A stretch of DNA of 64,000 bases from Lasiosphaeria ovina (Eukaryota > Ascomycota > Sordariomycetes > Sordariales > Lasiosphaeriaceae), in assembly GCA_033439765.1 (NCBI GenBank), contig JAULSN010000005.1:2557001-2621000 (forward strand). Direction: 5' to 3'. Positions 25,837-40,354 of this stretch are shown piece by piece. Under the pieces are notes generated by a model that saw only the letters and a program-made list of their open reading frames with translations, did no database searches and was not told the DNA's origin. How positions within the stretch are numbered: position 1 is the first letter of the stretch; each line of letters opens with the position of its first letter. The position numbers and the translations under genes are program-made.

Positions 25837-26644
25837 AGGTGACAACAGAGGGGGGATGGCCCGAAGAGGCTGATGTTATGGGTACTGTACAAAAGCAAAG
25901 TACTTGTACAGGTCGTTTTCCGGTCTGCGTGGGGTAGCTTCGTATGCATTATGTCTGGGTAGAAGACGATAGGTCTCATCTTTCGTGTATGTCAGAGTGA
26001 GGCTCGGAACAAGGGAGTTTGAAGAAGAATTCGGGTTGCGATACCTTTTTGTTGGGATTCCATTGCCTGTGCAGGACAACAGACAGACAGTACCTGAGGT
26101 AGGTAAGCACACTAACATGGGAGACTTGATAGGCCAACGAATGAACAGCAATGCTGCCGGCGACTGCAGAGTCCATGCTCCGTACTACATCAGGCAGTGG
26201 GAGATGCACAACGGACAGACCAACCCAAGTGGTGTTATTGAAGTGAAGTTGCAGTCAGTCTCGGGAGGGATCTCCATGTCTCGAGAATGAGAATGCGGGG
26301 TTGTCGTCGGGTGCCCCAATTGCCGTTCCTCGGCTCCATGCCCTGCCCGCCCGGTAGCTTCCATAGCTTGCCCTACCTAGGCATTGCTTTATGTAGAACC
26401 TAGTAGCTCAGGACCGTCCGTCTCTTCTTGTTCGAGGCAGTCGGGTACTACGATTGTCAACTGCACTCACCCTCTTGGCCTCGTTTTTGGGTGGCAATTG
26501 TTTTTGTCTCTTTGGAACACATACTGACTGGAGTACTAAGTGGATGACTCACTGGCTCGTGCTGGTACTGTACAGCACTACGTTCAGCTCGGGACCTTCT
26601 ATACCCGCCTGCCACCTACCTGCCATCGGTCAACATATACATAC
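25837..26644. other. Intergenic region RPA190 / GST-kappa
   Basis: No gene is recognised. It holds the RPA190 3' flank and the upstream region of the next gene. ATGACTCA, an AP-1/Gcn4-type site, lies near 26543-26550, about 290 bases before the preferred start of the next gene. A single 7-bp core is expected by chance several times in a window of this size. Confidence 0.5.
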
Positions 26645-26713
26645 ATGCTGGTGAACTCGGTGCGGACAGCTATTATAGCAACAGCAACAACGAGGAAACC
26701 TTTCCTCCTGCCA

Positions 26714-26758
<45 letters not shown>
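26714..26758. repeat. Trinucleotide microsatellite (TCG)15
   Basis: Fifteen perfect tcg units lie 81 bases before the preferred GST-kappa start. If translation begins at the in-frame upstream ATG at 26645, the repeat encodes a run of 15 serines. Confidence 0.95.
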
Positions 26759-26759
<1 letters not shown>

Positions 26760-26839
26760 AAGGGCTAATACCGATACCGAGACTACAACCACGACCACGA
26801 CCAAGACCACGACCGAGACCGAAACCAGAATCCCGGACC

Positions 26840-28041
26840 ATGATGACGTCGCAGGCCCAGCCCAAGCCCAACAAGCCCGCCATCACCCTCTACCTCGACA
26901 CCGTCAGCCCGTTTGCCTACGAGGCTTACTACATCCTCCGCGTGAGTTTCTCTCTGCTTCCCTTTCATTAATTTCTGGGGGGTTTCTTTTTTTTTCTTCT
27001 CTAGTCTGTGAGGATGTAGGGAGAGATGGGGTTTCGTGTGTCATGTCAGGCAGGATTGTCTCGTCTAGTTTGTTCACTTGAGAAGCTATCTACCCACCTA
27101 TCAAAACTGGCATTTTCTCCTCTTTCTGTTGCTCAATTTATTAACCCATTATAACTGTCTAATTAGCACGATGCCGCCTTCGAGGACTGCCAGGTCACGT
27201 TCGTGCCCATCTTTCTCGGTGGGTTGATGCACAAGGTAACGTCTTTTTCTTCGTCTCTTATCCAGACATGTCGGGTAGTCTTGATTCACTGAGCCCCGTC
27301 TGTTTAGCTCTACTCGGGTTACCTACAGAGGTAGCTGTTAGAGAGACAGGCAAGACATGTTGTTGTCAAGTGTTGTTGAGAGCGCGGCTGGTTCTGACAA
27401 ACGAATGGGGGGGCAGTGCGGCAACACGGCGCCGATGAATATCAAGAGTATGTCTTTGTTTCGTTTTTGTCTTCTTCTCCCCCGTTAACCTTCTTTCACT
27501 CGAGAGTCCGCGGTAGCTCGCCAGGGGCATCTGCCTTGCCTCAAAGACGAGGAGGCTGCCAAGCGAGGGGGGGGGGCATTCATTCCCCTCTGAAGTGAAC
27601 GGGCCTCTCACTGTGAACATATACGTGATACGTGATACATACCACCGAAAACGGAATTCCCCCCCCCCCCCCCCTATACCCTATCTTTGTATCATCAGCC
27701 CAACCCAAAATCTCGTCCACCGCTCACCAGCCGTCTCCGAGTCCCAGACAAAGACAAATGGATCAACGCGGAGCGGCTCCGCTGGGCGGGAGCGTTCGGC
27801 ATCCCCATCACGCAGGAGCTGCCGCCCGACTTCCCGCCGCTGACGCTCAACATCATGCGCGCCGTGTGCGCCGTGTGGGCATCTGACGACGCGCAGCAGA
27901 CGCGACTCGTGCGCGTGCTCGACGCCCTCTACGCAAAGTACTGGGTTGACGGCGAGCCGACGCACAGGCCCGACGTGCTGCGCGCCGTGCTGGACGACGT
28001 GTTTGGGCCCGCCGAGGCGGATAAGAGTGAGTTCTTTTCTC

Positions 28042-28117
<76 letters not shown>

Positions 28118-28439
28118 GTAGACATTCCATATCTCGGCAGACGCAGAGTAAGGTCGCCGTACACAGAATAATAATAACAACAAAACAGTCCTCGCCGACG
28201 CCAGCACCGCCGGCAAGAAACTGCTGATCGAGAACACGGACGCGGCCTTCGCGGCGGGCGCGTTCGGGCTGCCGTGGCTCGTGTGCACGAACGCGAAGAC
28301 GGGCAGCACCGAGGGCTTCTTTGGCGTCGACCACCTGGGCCAGGTCGCGCAGTTCCTCGACATCGACCTCGACCGCGGCGGCAGCGGCGGCAGCGGCGTC
28401 GGCGGCGGTCGGGCGGGCGGCTGGAGATCCGTGCTGTGA
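26840..28439 (+). CDS. GST-kappa / DsbA-like thioredoxin-fold oxidoreductase
   Basis: Member of the GST-kappa/2-hydroxychromene-2-carboxylate isomerase branch of the DsbA fold. In fungi and animals these are glutathione transferases of mitochondria or peroxisomes. Five exons (26840-26941, 27167-27235, 27418-27448, 27748-28026, 28189-28439) give 243 residues. The N-terminal strand and active-site loop ITLYLDTVSPFAYEAYYILR carry the serine of the SPF motif. The FVPIFLGGLMHKCGN and NIKNKDKW blocks are family hallmarks. The C-terminal GAFGLPWLV and FFGVDHL blocks complete the thioredoxin half. The glycine-rich tail is unusual. Introns are large for this window, up to 299 nt, and one contains a (CT)36 run. 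An in-frame ATG at 26645 would add 65 residues with poly-Ser and Arg-Pro repeats. The substrate cannot be inferred. Confidence 0.85.
28045..28116. repeat. Dinucleotide microsatellite (CT)36 in an intron
   Basis: A perfect 72-base ct run fills much of the last GST-kappa intron (28027-28188). It supplies a very long pyrimidine tract but lies well upstream of the chosen acceptor at 28188. Confidence 0.97.
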
Positions 28440-29026
28440 GATACATTGCTTTAGTCAAGGTATATATACCTTGTGTATTTACGTGTGCATGTAATTCTGA
28501 ATACATGTGACATATAAACATCATCGATCGTGTGAAATTTTGCTTCCTGATTATAGCCTGCTCGGCCAAAGAAACGCTCGTGACCGTGCTCAGCTCAGCT
28601 GCCAAGGGCATCAAAGACAGGACTCCACAACCCTCGTGGCAATCGAGGCGAGACTGTTTAGAACGCGAGTGTGGGGCACTGTTATTGTCGCGCTCCGCGT
28701 CGCGGTGGGAAATTAGAAAACATTCGCGTCGGGTTCGGGGTCTGTATCATGGCGGGCAGGTATCACGGTGGGAACAAGCAGTGTTTATGATCGTTATTTG
28801 GCATTTGTTATCGGTGGCATCCCCTTGCCGCCATGTAATGTACACGCCATCAGTGAAACCCGTTTCATGAAAACGCCGTGGTTATCCCGTAGAGTCCTGA
28901 GAATGATCCATCATTCAAGTCAAAGCAGTCCCATTGTGTGAAAAAAGAGTCATTACCCGCCCAACCCCCAAAACTAGGCACCTCTCCCCGCCATGTCCAC
29001 CAATCGAAGCCCCGCAAAGGCCCCGC
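28440..29026. other. Convergent intergenic region GST-kappa / H3
   Basis: This is the 3' flank of the GST-kappa gene and of histone H3. No gene, repeat or RNA is recognised. Confidence 0.6.
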
Positions 29027-31678
<2,652 letters not shown>

Positions 31679-34600
31679 GCGCGCCCTTTGTGTGTGTCTT
31701 CGTGTGTCGTTTTTCTCCTGCACAAATTATACCACGACAGCAACAACAAACCAAACGCTATGGCTTGATGAAAGGCGTCTCATTTTTTTTATTGTTTACG
31801 GTCGGGTCTTGGGTCCGCGCGCAGCTTATTTTGCGAATGACCTCTCATGGGATTACTTGGGGGTGGGGGTTTCACTGGTTTATTGGGTCTTTATTATCTC
31901 TCTGTTTTCACGCACACGCCAATCGCGCTGTACCATAGCGGGAGAGAGACGGGGAAGGGGGAACGGAGGTGTGGCTGAATCACTCAGACTTGGGTGTGGT
32001 GAAATCAATATAATCCATGCCTTCTCCTGTCCGTCTCGGGCGGAGAGGTTCTTGACAAACTTTTCTCGCTGCCACACGCTGCGCGTCCGTCTTGTACTTG
32101 TCGCGTCCTGGTGGGGAAGTCGCGTTGGCTTGTTGACAGCTTGGCATGGGCATGGTGGAGTCCTCCGCACACGCGTTCACGCGTTTCTCTGTCGGGGTCG
32201 GTCTTGCGGTCTTACCTTCATCCTCTGCGACTCGTCACATGGCCTCTTGCTACGTGACTCACTGCGGTGACTGTTGTATTGCCTTTGGGCTGGAGCCTAA
32301 ACATGAACACGTCCCATATCTCTTGCTTCTTGTAGCCAGTGTAGCCAGTGGTCCGTCTTTTCGGTGCCATTGACAGACTGCCATTGCCATGGGCTTTGTC
32401 ACGTGACCCTGCTTGCTTTGTGTTTCGACTTGTCTTTGTGTCTGTATTACTCACGCTTGTAAGTTTTGCCTGTTAGGTAGCAATTCTGTAGATGATCCTT
32501 TGTCCCTATTATTATTTCACTAGTGTCTTCGATGTTCTACGTTGTAGTGTTTTTTTATGTATAACGTTACTGGTTTTACTTTTCCTTGTATTTGTATCTG
32601 TGGTGTTGTTGTTGTGTAGAGTCTTGAGAGATATCATTTATTGTTGGAAAAGAAAAATTTGCGAAGACACTCGATATTTGGTGCTGGTAGCGATTGGGAG
32701 TTCCTGAATGAACTGAAGGGTGTTCGTTTTGGTTGGTGGATATTTATACGTTGGTTGTTGTGGTGTTATCATTTTTGTTTCGGGTGTTATTTTGGTTGTG
32801 AGTAAATACCTACCAAATAAACTCAGATGAAGACGATCCAGACTCGGTGTATTGTTGAGTTCGGCATTGTCTAGGGTAAGCTATTTGCTTCTATACCTAC
32901 TTTGGTTTTTCATTATACTCGTTTCCAGGAAGCGATAAAATAAAATAATAGAATATTTCACAACATATAACGTTATATAGCTACGCCGATTAATAAATAT
33001 CAACACATTCTTGCCTTTCATTTTCTAGGTAGGTGGTAACCCACTCGTTTACAACATAGCTGCGACTGGGATACACGAATGAAACTAATACATTGGTGTT
33101 GTGACTTTCTGTTTTCAACTCGAAATAAAAGAATGATCGATTAGGTATATTTCAGTTAAAAGCAGTTATTGTAACTAATCTGTGTACTAAGATGTTTCTT
33201 TCCTCGAGAAGAAGGTGCAACATAGAGTGTTAAACGTTGTGCTATAAACTACCGCGGTCTGAATTAATTTTTCCAGTGTCGTGATAATATGCGTACTTTG
33301 GCTTCATTTGACATTGGGATACAAGTACTTCACTACCTTCCAATGGTCTACTCGATTGAAAACATAGAATTAAAAGATAATCCCGAGTTCGGCTTACTGA
33401 TGCTCGTGACATGATTATTACTGAGTTGTCCTAGACCCAGCAGTCTGAACCATCTCGGTGTTGTGTGGCATAGAGCCCGGTTGTGCTAACCTTGACGGAA
33501 ACTAATTAAAAACCTACCACCACCGAAGCCGATAGAAACGACGAAAGAGAACCACAACTTGTCCACTCTCGAGTAAAAACCTGTGCCTAGAGAGCATTTA
33601 AATGTCACCGACGTACTATTCTCGGTGGAAGTGGTAGTTCTCTAAATTCTCGCGGATTTGTTTATCTTCTCGTTCTCCGGGTCTAACTAGGAAATTATTT
33701 TGTAATATATTGTTCACGACTAGCCCATTTGCCTACAACCAGGGTAGTATCCCCATAGAAAGAAGCCGACTAGTGATATTTGCTTCATCAATGTTGATAA
33801 TATGTGGTCTCTATTGTGTCGAGAAATACTCAGATAGACTTGGTACAACCTACAAGTCATATACCCTCTCCCCGCAAGAGAAACAGCACCTCAGTTAGTT
33901 GCCTCCAAGCATCGACATGGCTGCACATAAACAATTCTTACTAGCGCAATTAACTCTGTCCAGATTTCAAAAGTGATCGACAACAGACTGGGTACCTATC
34001 CACTGACTGACCCTGACAGAGAATGCTCCTTTGCCATACATCCCAGTAGAAATCGGCCTACCGTACATAAGAGAGAGAAAGGTATACCAGAAACTGGACA
34101 GAACTGGGACAGATATCATATAACGACACGAGACCAAGCATCGGTGAACCGGAATTCGACGGGACATACTGGGAGATGTGTTAATTGCGAGCTCGGCGCT
34201 TGAGAAGCCAGGTTACAACCCGCCATCAACCCAATACGAACGGTGGCTCACTACTGAGTTACCTAAGGTTTCGGCAAACCAAAGCAGTATCGCCATGTCG
34301 TGACTGGAGACTGCCACAGGAGGCTGCATCTGTCATACAGGGCGGCCAAGCATCCACGAGGTCAAGAGCCTCGAACTAGAAACCCCGGCCTTGCTGCTGC
34401 TACAGGCTAATGTTGACAGAACAATAAACATGGTAATGCCAACCATGTCCCGGGCCCAGAGCCCGAAGGATACGAGCCGGATAATACGACACTGAGCATT
34501 CAACCGGACACCAAGGTAACAACAGGAATAGACCGGAAAACCTACCATCCAAAGGATTTCGTCACATTAACCACGATGCCAAGAACACCTCACCGGGTGC

Positions 34601-34807
34601 AACGCCAACCACAACATCCCCGCAGTGCCCTGGGTCGGCTGCACTCATACTCATCTGTGCAATGTAACCAGACGTCGATAGATGGCAGCGCCGCCAACAT
34701 ATGATATATGCACAGCAAAGGCCCCAGTCACGAAGGGAAGAACCAGGAAGGCCCAGTCTCCATGCTTCACTCTTACTCCTAGGAACCAAGGACCGAACCG
34801 AGCCACA
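31679..34807. other. Gene-poor region with AT-rich core
   Basis: This is the H4 3' flank, followed by an AT-rich core from about 32,480 to 34,000 that is clearly richer in A and T than the rest of the window. Only short frames interrupted by stops occur. No transposase, integrase, LTR or terminal repeat is recognised. It could be an old RIP-mutated repeat or simply AT-rich intergenic DNA. Confidence 0.5.
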
Positions 34808-35138
34808 ATGAGATACCTGCCAGCAGCCATAGCGGCTCTCCTTACTTTCTGGTCAGAACCCTCCCTTTTCCTCACCCATGCGCTCATGCTAACGTCAAGA
34901 GAGCAAAAGCTCGCCAGCATTGGGCTCCCCGCTGGAGACCACCTCGGCACAGCCCAACTCGTCACAGCCTGCAGCGACGCCAACAACAGCTCGGCCTACG
35001 TCGGTGACAGTGCTGCCATCATTCTGCACCACCCGGCCGACGCAAACCTACTACTCCTCAAGCGGATGTGATATCAACTGTCCCAACCAGATCAACTGCT
35101 ACGCAGACTGTCAGTCCACTTGTTCTCTCGAACCCTGA
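34808..35138 (+). CDS. Candidate small secreted cysteine-rich protein
   Basis: Not a recognised family. The model joins exon 34808-34851 to exon 34904-35138 across a 52-nt intron. That intron has a GTCAGA donor, a GCTAAC branch-like site 12-18 bases before the acceptor, and an AG at 34903. The product is 92 residues. It begins with MRYLPAAIAALLTF, a short hydrophobic stretch that could be a signal peptide. A Thr/Ser/Pro-rich linker (about 17-68) follows. The C-terminus contains five cysteines with spacing C-x3-C-x5-C-x3-C-x3-C and ends in STCSLEP. Two more cysteines are at about 15 and 56. Such a layout is typical of fungal secreted effector-like or surface proteins. Without splicing, the first frame reads on to a stop at about 35071 and the cysteine tail is lost. 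Splicing and expression are inferred only. Confidence 0.4.
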
Positions 35139-36180
35139 CGGCATACCAAGCGTGTAACCGAATAGGCGGCTGACTTTGTTTTATCGTGTTGCTAGTTGCC
35201 GTCACGGTACCGTGCGGATGTAAGTCCGTGGCTGTCCGTCCACTTACCACGACCATCTGCGCGACGAGATCGCCGTGCTTCCAGTGCCACACAGGCTGGG
35301 GAATAGCGACGTTGTTCGAATCATGTTCTGCAACCGTAGCCGCAACTGCCATAGCTTGAGCGTCGCCGGCTGTGAAGTAGGGAGGCCCGATGACTGGGAA
35401 CGAAGAGCAAAAGGAGACAGGCAAATAAATGTTTACGCTGGCGACAGGAGACACGCTGGCAGGATGATAGGGCCTACGTACAATGTCACAGGGAAGGCGT
35501 TATAAAACCTACTTATCATCGTGCACACACCATTGCTGGGAATATCCCGACGATGGACCCAAGCCGGTGGGCAATGAACAATATGGACAATAGTCAGGCC
35601 CTGAACCGTACCCACCGCTAACGATTGTGACTTGTCGCTGGGTAAACAATGACAACCTAGGGCAAGGGTTCTAAATACCAGTGCTTGCCCAGTGGTATAG
35701 CTCCCATTGATGAGCACACGCAGTTTAGGTCATGGTTTGACACGGCCGATCATGTGCTGTAGATATCGAATGCACCGGTAACCGAAACGTCGACCGCGAG
35801 CATACTAGACAACCGTCGAGCTGCCGCCTGCGGTGCTCAGCACAATGACCTTGAGTCCGTTGGCCTCCCAGTCAAGCGAAGAACTAGCTGTGACCTAACG
35901 AAGTCGACACGGTTCGACTTTTGCATTGCCAGCCCTCCTGCTACCAGATCATGGACATGGTATCGTAGATTCGTCCGTCAATGGTAGGTGGCCACATATA
36001 GCATGGTAGCCTCGGCAGCCCCGGGGCGACGAGAAACGTGTAATCGACGGCTGCTCTGCTAGAGGGGCACTTGCCACTGGGCAGAAAGAGAGAAGGAGAA
36101 ACGTCAAGCCGCCAATGGTGCTTCACGACAGCACAAGCCACGGCGGCAGCGAGGAACTACCTCAGCGAAGCGCGGACGGA

Positions 36181-36272
36181 TAAGAAAGAGAAAGGAAAAG
36201 GAAAAGGACAAGAGAAAAAGGGGGAAAAAGAGAATCAAAAAGAAAAGCAAAGAGAAAGAAAAAAAAGAAAGA
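36181..36272 (+). repeat. Long A/G purine tract
   Basis: About 90 bases are almost purely A and G on the plus strand. Translation gives only Lys/Glu/Arg low complexity, so I do not treat it as coding. Confidence 0.8.
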
Positions 36273-38228
36273 TCGTAGGAGGCAGAGAGCCCTTTTAAAC
36301 CCCCCTCCGTGCAGGATCAAATGCTGATTCCAATTCCAATTCCCAACGCGTTGGAAACATAAACCAGACGCGACTTAAAAAGCGGGCGGCGGGCGGACAT
36401 TCTTAATTGGCTGGCGCCTCCGATTCGCTCCGGATATGGTAAGGACTGGTCCCGCTCATCTACACGTCTCGCGCGCGCACACGCAAAATCCTAGAACAAA
36501 ACCTTCTTGCCCTCCACCCTTAATCTTCACGAGATGATTTCTCCACCGCCTGCGAGTCTGCCCGCCAAAAAACACTCCAGAGCCATTTGTAAGGCACAAT
36601 TGGTTTGCCTGGTTGTTGCCAGTGTGACGGAAATACAATAGGCCTTTCTCAACGCTACGGATACCCCGGCGTGCAAGTGCAGCAAGGTTCGCCTCGTATG
36701 GAGCTGTCTCTTGGGCTCCGAGGCGAACCGGTCGAAGGCACGGCGGTCAGGATGACCCGTGGAGCTAGTGGGCTCCTTCCCGAGGCATCATCGCATCGAT
36801 GTGGAATATGTAATCCCACGGCCTGCCAGTTGCCAGTGGCTACTGTAGCACGATTTTAGACGCCTCGCTGCTCGTTCTCAACGCCGGCTTCGATCCCCGC
36901 ATTGGTGTTTCCATGCGCGGGTGGCCTGAGACTCAACGGGGAAATAAGAAGCGGCCAGTTCCTGCCAAGCTGACTGTGGCTCTGGCGTGTCCTGCCTGGT
37001 TTCCTGTGCAGGAAGTTGCATCCTGTTTGTTTGTGCAGCTCCTTCTCACCGTTATGTGGGTACCTCAGGTGATGTTAGTGTGCCTTGCATACTAGGGCCC
37101 CGCGCACTGGTGTGCAATGATGGGCTGCTCTTTCCTATGCCCTGTTTTGTACGGCCTCTCCTGGCAAGTGCCATCTGTCTGCCACCCGACCCATCATGCT
37201 GGCCTTGTTGATCAACCTTTTAAGAATTTTGTTGACGGGCCATCTTGCTGGCAACTGCCTGGAGATGGATGAAGCATGACAATCAATGAGCCAACAAGGA
37301 GATCTTCAGGGACCAAGCAGCCTTGGTCGTTGATAGGGAATTTACGCAGCTTGGGGTCCACCGAAGCCGCAGAGCCTCAAGGCGTAGCCCTGCCGGGACC
37401 CGATCCTGTGGGTTCGGTTGAGAAAAACCGGCGACTCTTGGCACACTGGCCTGCATGCTACGAAATGTTTTTTTTTCGGCACGCGAGGCATTAGGTTCTC
37501 CTCGGACGATGCCTGCAGGGAGCTGGGAGCGAGGAGGACAAACCTCATGCATATTTTCCGCCAGCAGTGGAAGGAAGGCACAAGCATCGTCGCCTTCCCA
37601 GTGGCGGTGGCTTCTCTGACGTAGCCCTTACCCAAAACAAGAACGAGCCTGCCATGGATGAAAGAACGATGCTGTTGAATCGTCAACTGACCGGTGTGGC
37701 TCGGTTGGGGACCTGCTACTAATAATATTCTAGTAGAGTTTTCACTTGCGTCCCGAACGAGGAAGCGGCATCTGGGACCATCCTGAGACCTACCCTGAAG
37801 TGCCGACTGGAATCTAGTTGTTTAGGCTGCATTAGACTGAGGCCGAAGCTTTAGAAACACCTATTGCAGGGCTACCTATGACGCTCTGCTAGGCTGGGTC
37901 TTGCTGGCTGAACCGGGCTGAGCTAGAGAACTCTTTCCGTCGAGATTGATCTTTGCTTCACCTACCAAGCACCTAAGGGGAACGGCACATCGATGGTGTT
38001 TGAAACGGGTTTTCAGAGCTGGGTTCATTGTTTGGAGCAGAGGGTACCCACCTTGGCGGTGGTCTGAGGGTCCACGAGCGAGAGCCACGGTCCATGACGA
38101 CACGGAACAGAGCAGGTACCTGGCTGCAACCCGCAACCCGCAACGTGAACTTTCGGGACAAGTGGCGACTCTCTCTCTCCAAGACCAAAGCCCACGGGGC
38201 GCCCGCAAGTTGGGATTCCTGGTATTCC

Positions 38229-38250
38229 GGGGATATTGGGGATATTGGGG
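38229..38250. repeat. Tandem GGGGATATT repeat before the sugar transporter
   Basis: Two perfect copies of ggggatatt plus a third gggg lie about 380 bases before the transporter ATG. The first overlaps CCGGGG, which fits the SYGGRG consensus of the carbon catabolite repressor CreA/CRE-1. Function is inferred. Confidence 0.5.
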
Positions 38251-38627
38251 TCATTTTAGGGGGAAGTCGGCGAGTCGACGCTGTGCGTCTCGCCGACTGG
38301 CAGATGGTGGAATTTTCTGCAATAAAACAGATGCAGAGCCCGATGCCGTGCATCTTCTCCACCACATCAACTTCTTGCTCCTTCCCCGGACCCTGTCGCG
38401 GCTACCTCGCGGCCTAGGGACAAGGTTGCTGTGGCCACGATGGCCCCTACGCCTGTCTTCGCCCGTCCAGCCAGACTCGGGCCTGACCATTCGGTTTAAA
38501 GGCAGGCCGCTCGCCCCGAATCCTTTCACACACTTTCTCGTCGTTGTCCGCTTTCGTCCTTACACCGGGTACCGTCCGTTCCAGTCGTCGTCAGCCACTA
38601 TTTAACACAGATATAAACACCGACGTC

Positions 38628-40354
38628 ATGTCGTTCCTCAAACGCCACCGCTCCGGCGAGACGCGGGCAGAGCACTCGCAGTCCCCCAAGAGAGAGGCGT
38701 CAACGGCCGCACCTCTTATCGATGTCGGAAAGATCACGATGCTGGCGTGTTTCCTTGGAACTGTCGCCAGCATTGGTGGCTTCATGTTTGGCTATGTCAG
38801 GTGAGTGAGCCAGAGGCACAGCACCGCTGCCCATTTGCCTCTACATGCGTGTGTCCGAGGCACTGCCATACAGTATGCTGACATTGGCCGCGCAGTGGTC
38901 AAATATCGGGCTTCTTCGACATGAGAGACTTTGGAGACCGCTTCGGAACATACAACCCTGCCACCGACGCCTACGACTTCAGCGCTGCTCGCCAGGGTGC
39001 CATCGTAGGCCTCCTCCCCGCCGGATGTCTCGTTGGATCCTTGATCGCGGGCAAGATTGCCGACTCGTTGGGCCGTCGCATGGGCATCTCGGTCTCGGCC
39101 CTCTTCAACCTTATTGGCACAACCATTGAAATCTCGTCCGAGAGATCGTGGGCTCAGTTCGCTGTTGGCCGCCTTGTCACGGGCTTTGCCATTGGATCGC
39201 TCTCTGTTCTGGTGCCCATGTACCAGTCTGAGTCGAGCCCGACCCGGATCCGCGCCGTGCTTATTTCCATGTACCAGCTTTTTATTACGCTTGGCATCTG
39301 GACTGCCGAGATGGTCAACTACGGCACCCATACCATGGACACGTCTGCCTCGTGGCGTATCCCCAGCGGCCTTGGCTTCCTGTGGGCTCTTTTCCTCGGC
39401 GGCGGCATCCTCTTCCTCCCCGAGTCGCCCCGCTACGCCTATCGCATGGGTCGTGAAGACGAGGCTCGCCGCACAATTGCGCGTCTTGCTGGTCTCGCCA
39501 ACGATGCCCCCGCCGTCAACTTCCAGATCAACGAGATCCGCGAGAAGCTGGACGAGGAGAGAGCCGGCGCCGAGACCAAGTGGTATGAGATCTTCACTGG
39601 TCCCCGCATGCTGTACCGCACTCTGCTCGGCATCACCCTGCAGGCCGGACAGCAGCTTACCGGAGCCAACTTCTTCTTCTACTACGGCACCACCATCTTC
39701 AAGGCCACTGGTCTCAGCGACAGCTACGTGACGCAAATCATCCTTGGCTCGGTCAATGTGGGATGCACCGTAGCCGGTCTCTACGTCGTGCGCAAGTTCA
39801 GCCGAAGAAACTCTCTCATGGCTGGCGCCGCCTGGATGATGATGTGCTTCCTCGTTTATTCCTTCGTCGGTCGCTTCGTCCTCGATCCCACCAACCCGCA
39901 GTTGACGCCCCAGGCTGGTAACGTCCTCATTGTTTTCTCGTGCTTCTTCATCGTCGCCTTTGCGACCACTTGGGGCCCCCTCGTTTGGACGGTTGTAGCC
40001 GAGCTCTATCCCGCGAGATATCGCGCTCCGGCCATGGCCGTCGCCACCGCGAGCAATTGGCTGTGGAACTTTTTGATGAGCTTCTTTACGCGCTTCATCA
40101 CGGACGCTATTGGCTACCTCTACGGTCTGGTCTTTGCCGGCTGCTGCTTTGGCCTCATTCTGATTGTTTTCTTCTTCATGATTGAGAGCAAGGACCGGAG
40201 TTTGGAGGAGGTGGACACGATGTACCTGTTGAAGGTCAACCCCATCACCAGCTATAAGTGGAATGCCAACAACGCGCCAGTCAAGCCTGACGCTGGTGCC
40301 GAGTCCGATGCGACTGTGCACGATGTGCACGACGATAAGGCCGTGGCGGTCTAA
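38628..40354 (+). CDS. MFS hexose transporter (sugar porter family)
   Basis: Plasma-membrane sugar:proton symporter or facilitator of the fungal MST/HXT type, taking up glucose or related monosaccharides. Two exons, 38628-38800 and 38896-40354, give 543 residues, the usual length. Sugar-porter signatures appear in order: GYVSGQISGFF after helix 1, GKIADSLGRRMG between helices 2 and 3, and PMYQSESSP at about 164-172 before helix 5. Then come PESPRY after helix 6, GQQLTGANFFFYYG in helix 7, ELYPARYRAPAMAVATASNW around helices 10-11, and FMIESKDRSLEEVD after helix 12. The hydrophilic N- and C-termini face the cytosol in this family. The first exon ends inside the first membrane helix, a common position. 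It resembles high-affinity monosaccharide transporters; the exact substrate is not readable. A long antisense open frame across the gene is a codon-bias shadow. Confidence 0.95.

Larger units (their letters stand above)
35139..38627. other. Gene-free stretch upstream of the hexose transporter
   Basis: No supportable gene. Open frames lack domains and overlap on both strands. It includes a purine tract at 36181-36272 and a short GGGGATATT repeat at 38229-38250. The last few hundred bases should contain the promoter of the sugar transporter; ATATAAAC near 38610 lies about 17 bases before its ATG. Confidence 0.5.

Noticed and set aside
36071..36298. A Lys/Glu-rich 75-residue frame
   Set aside because: It is a translation of a purine-only tract and not evidence of a gene.
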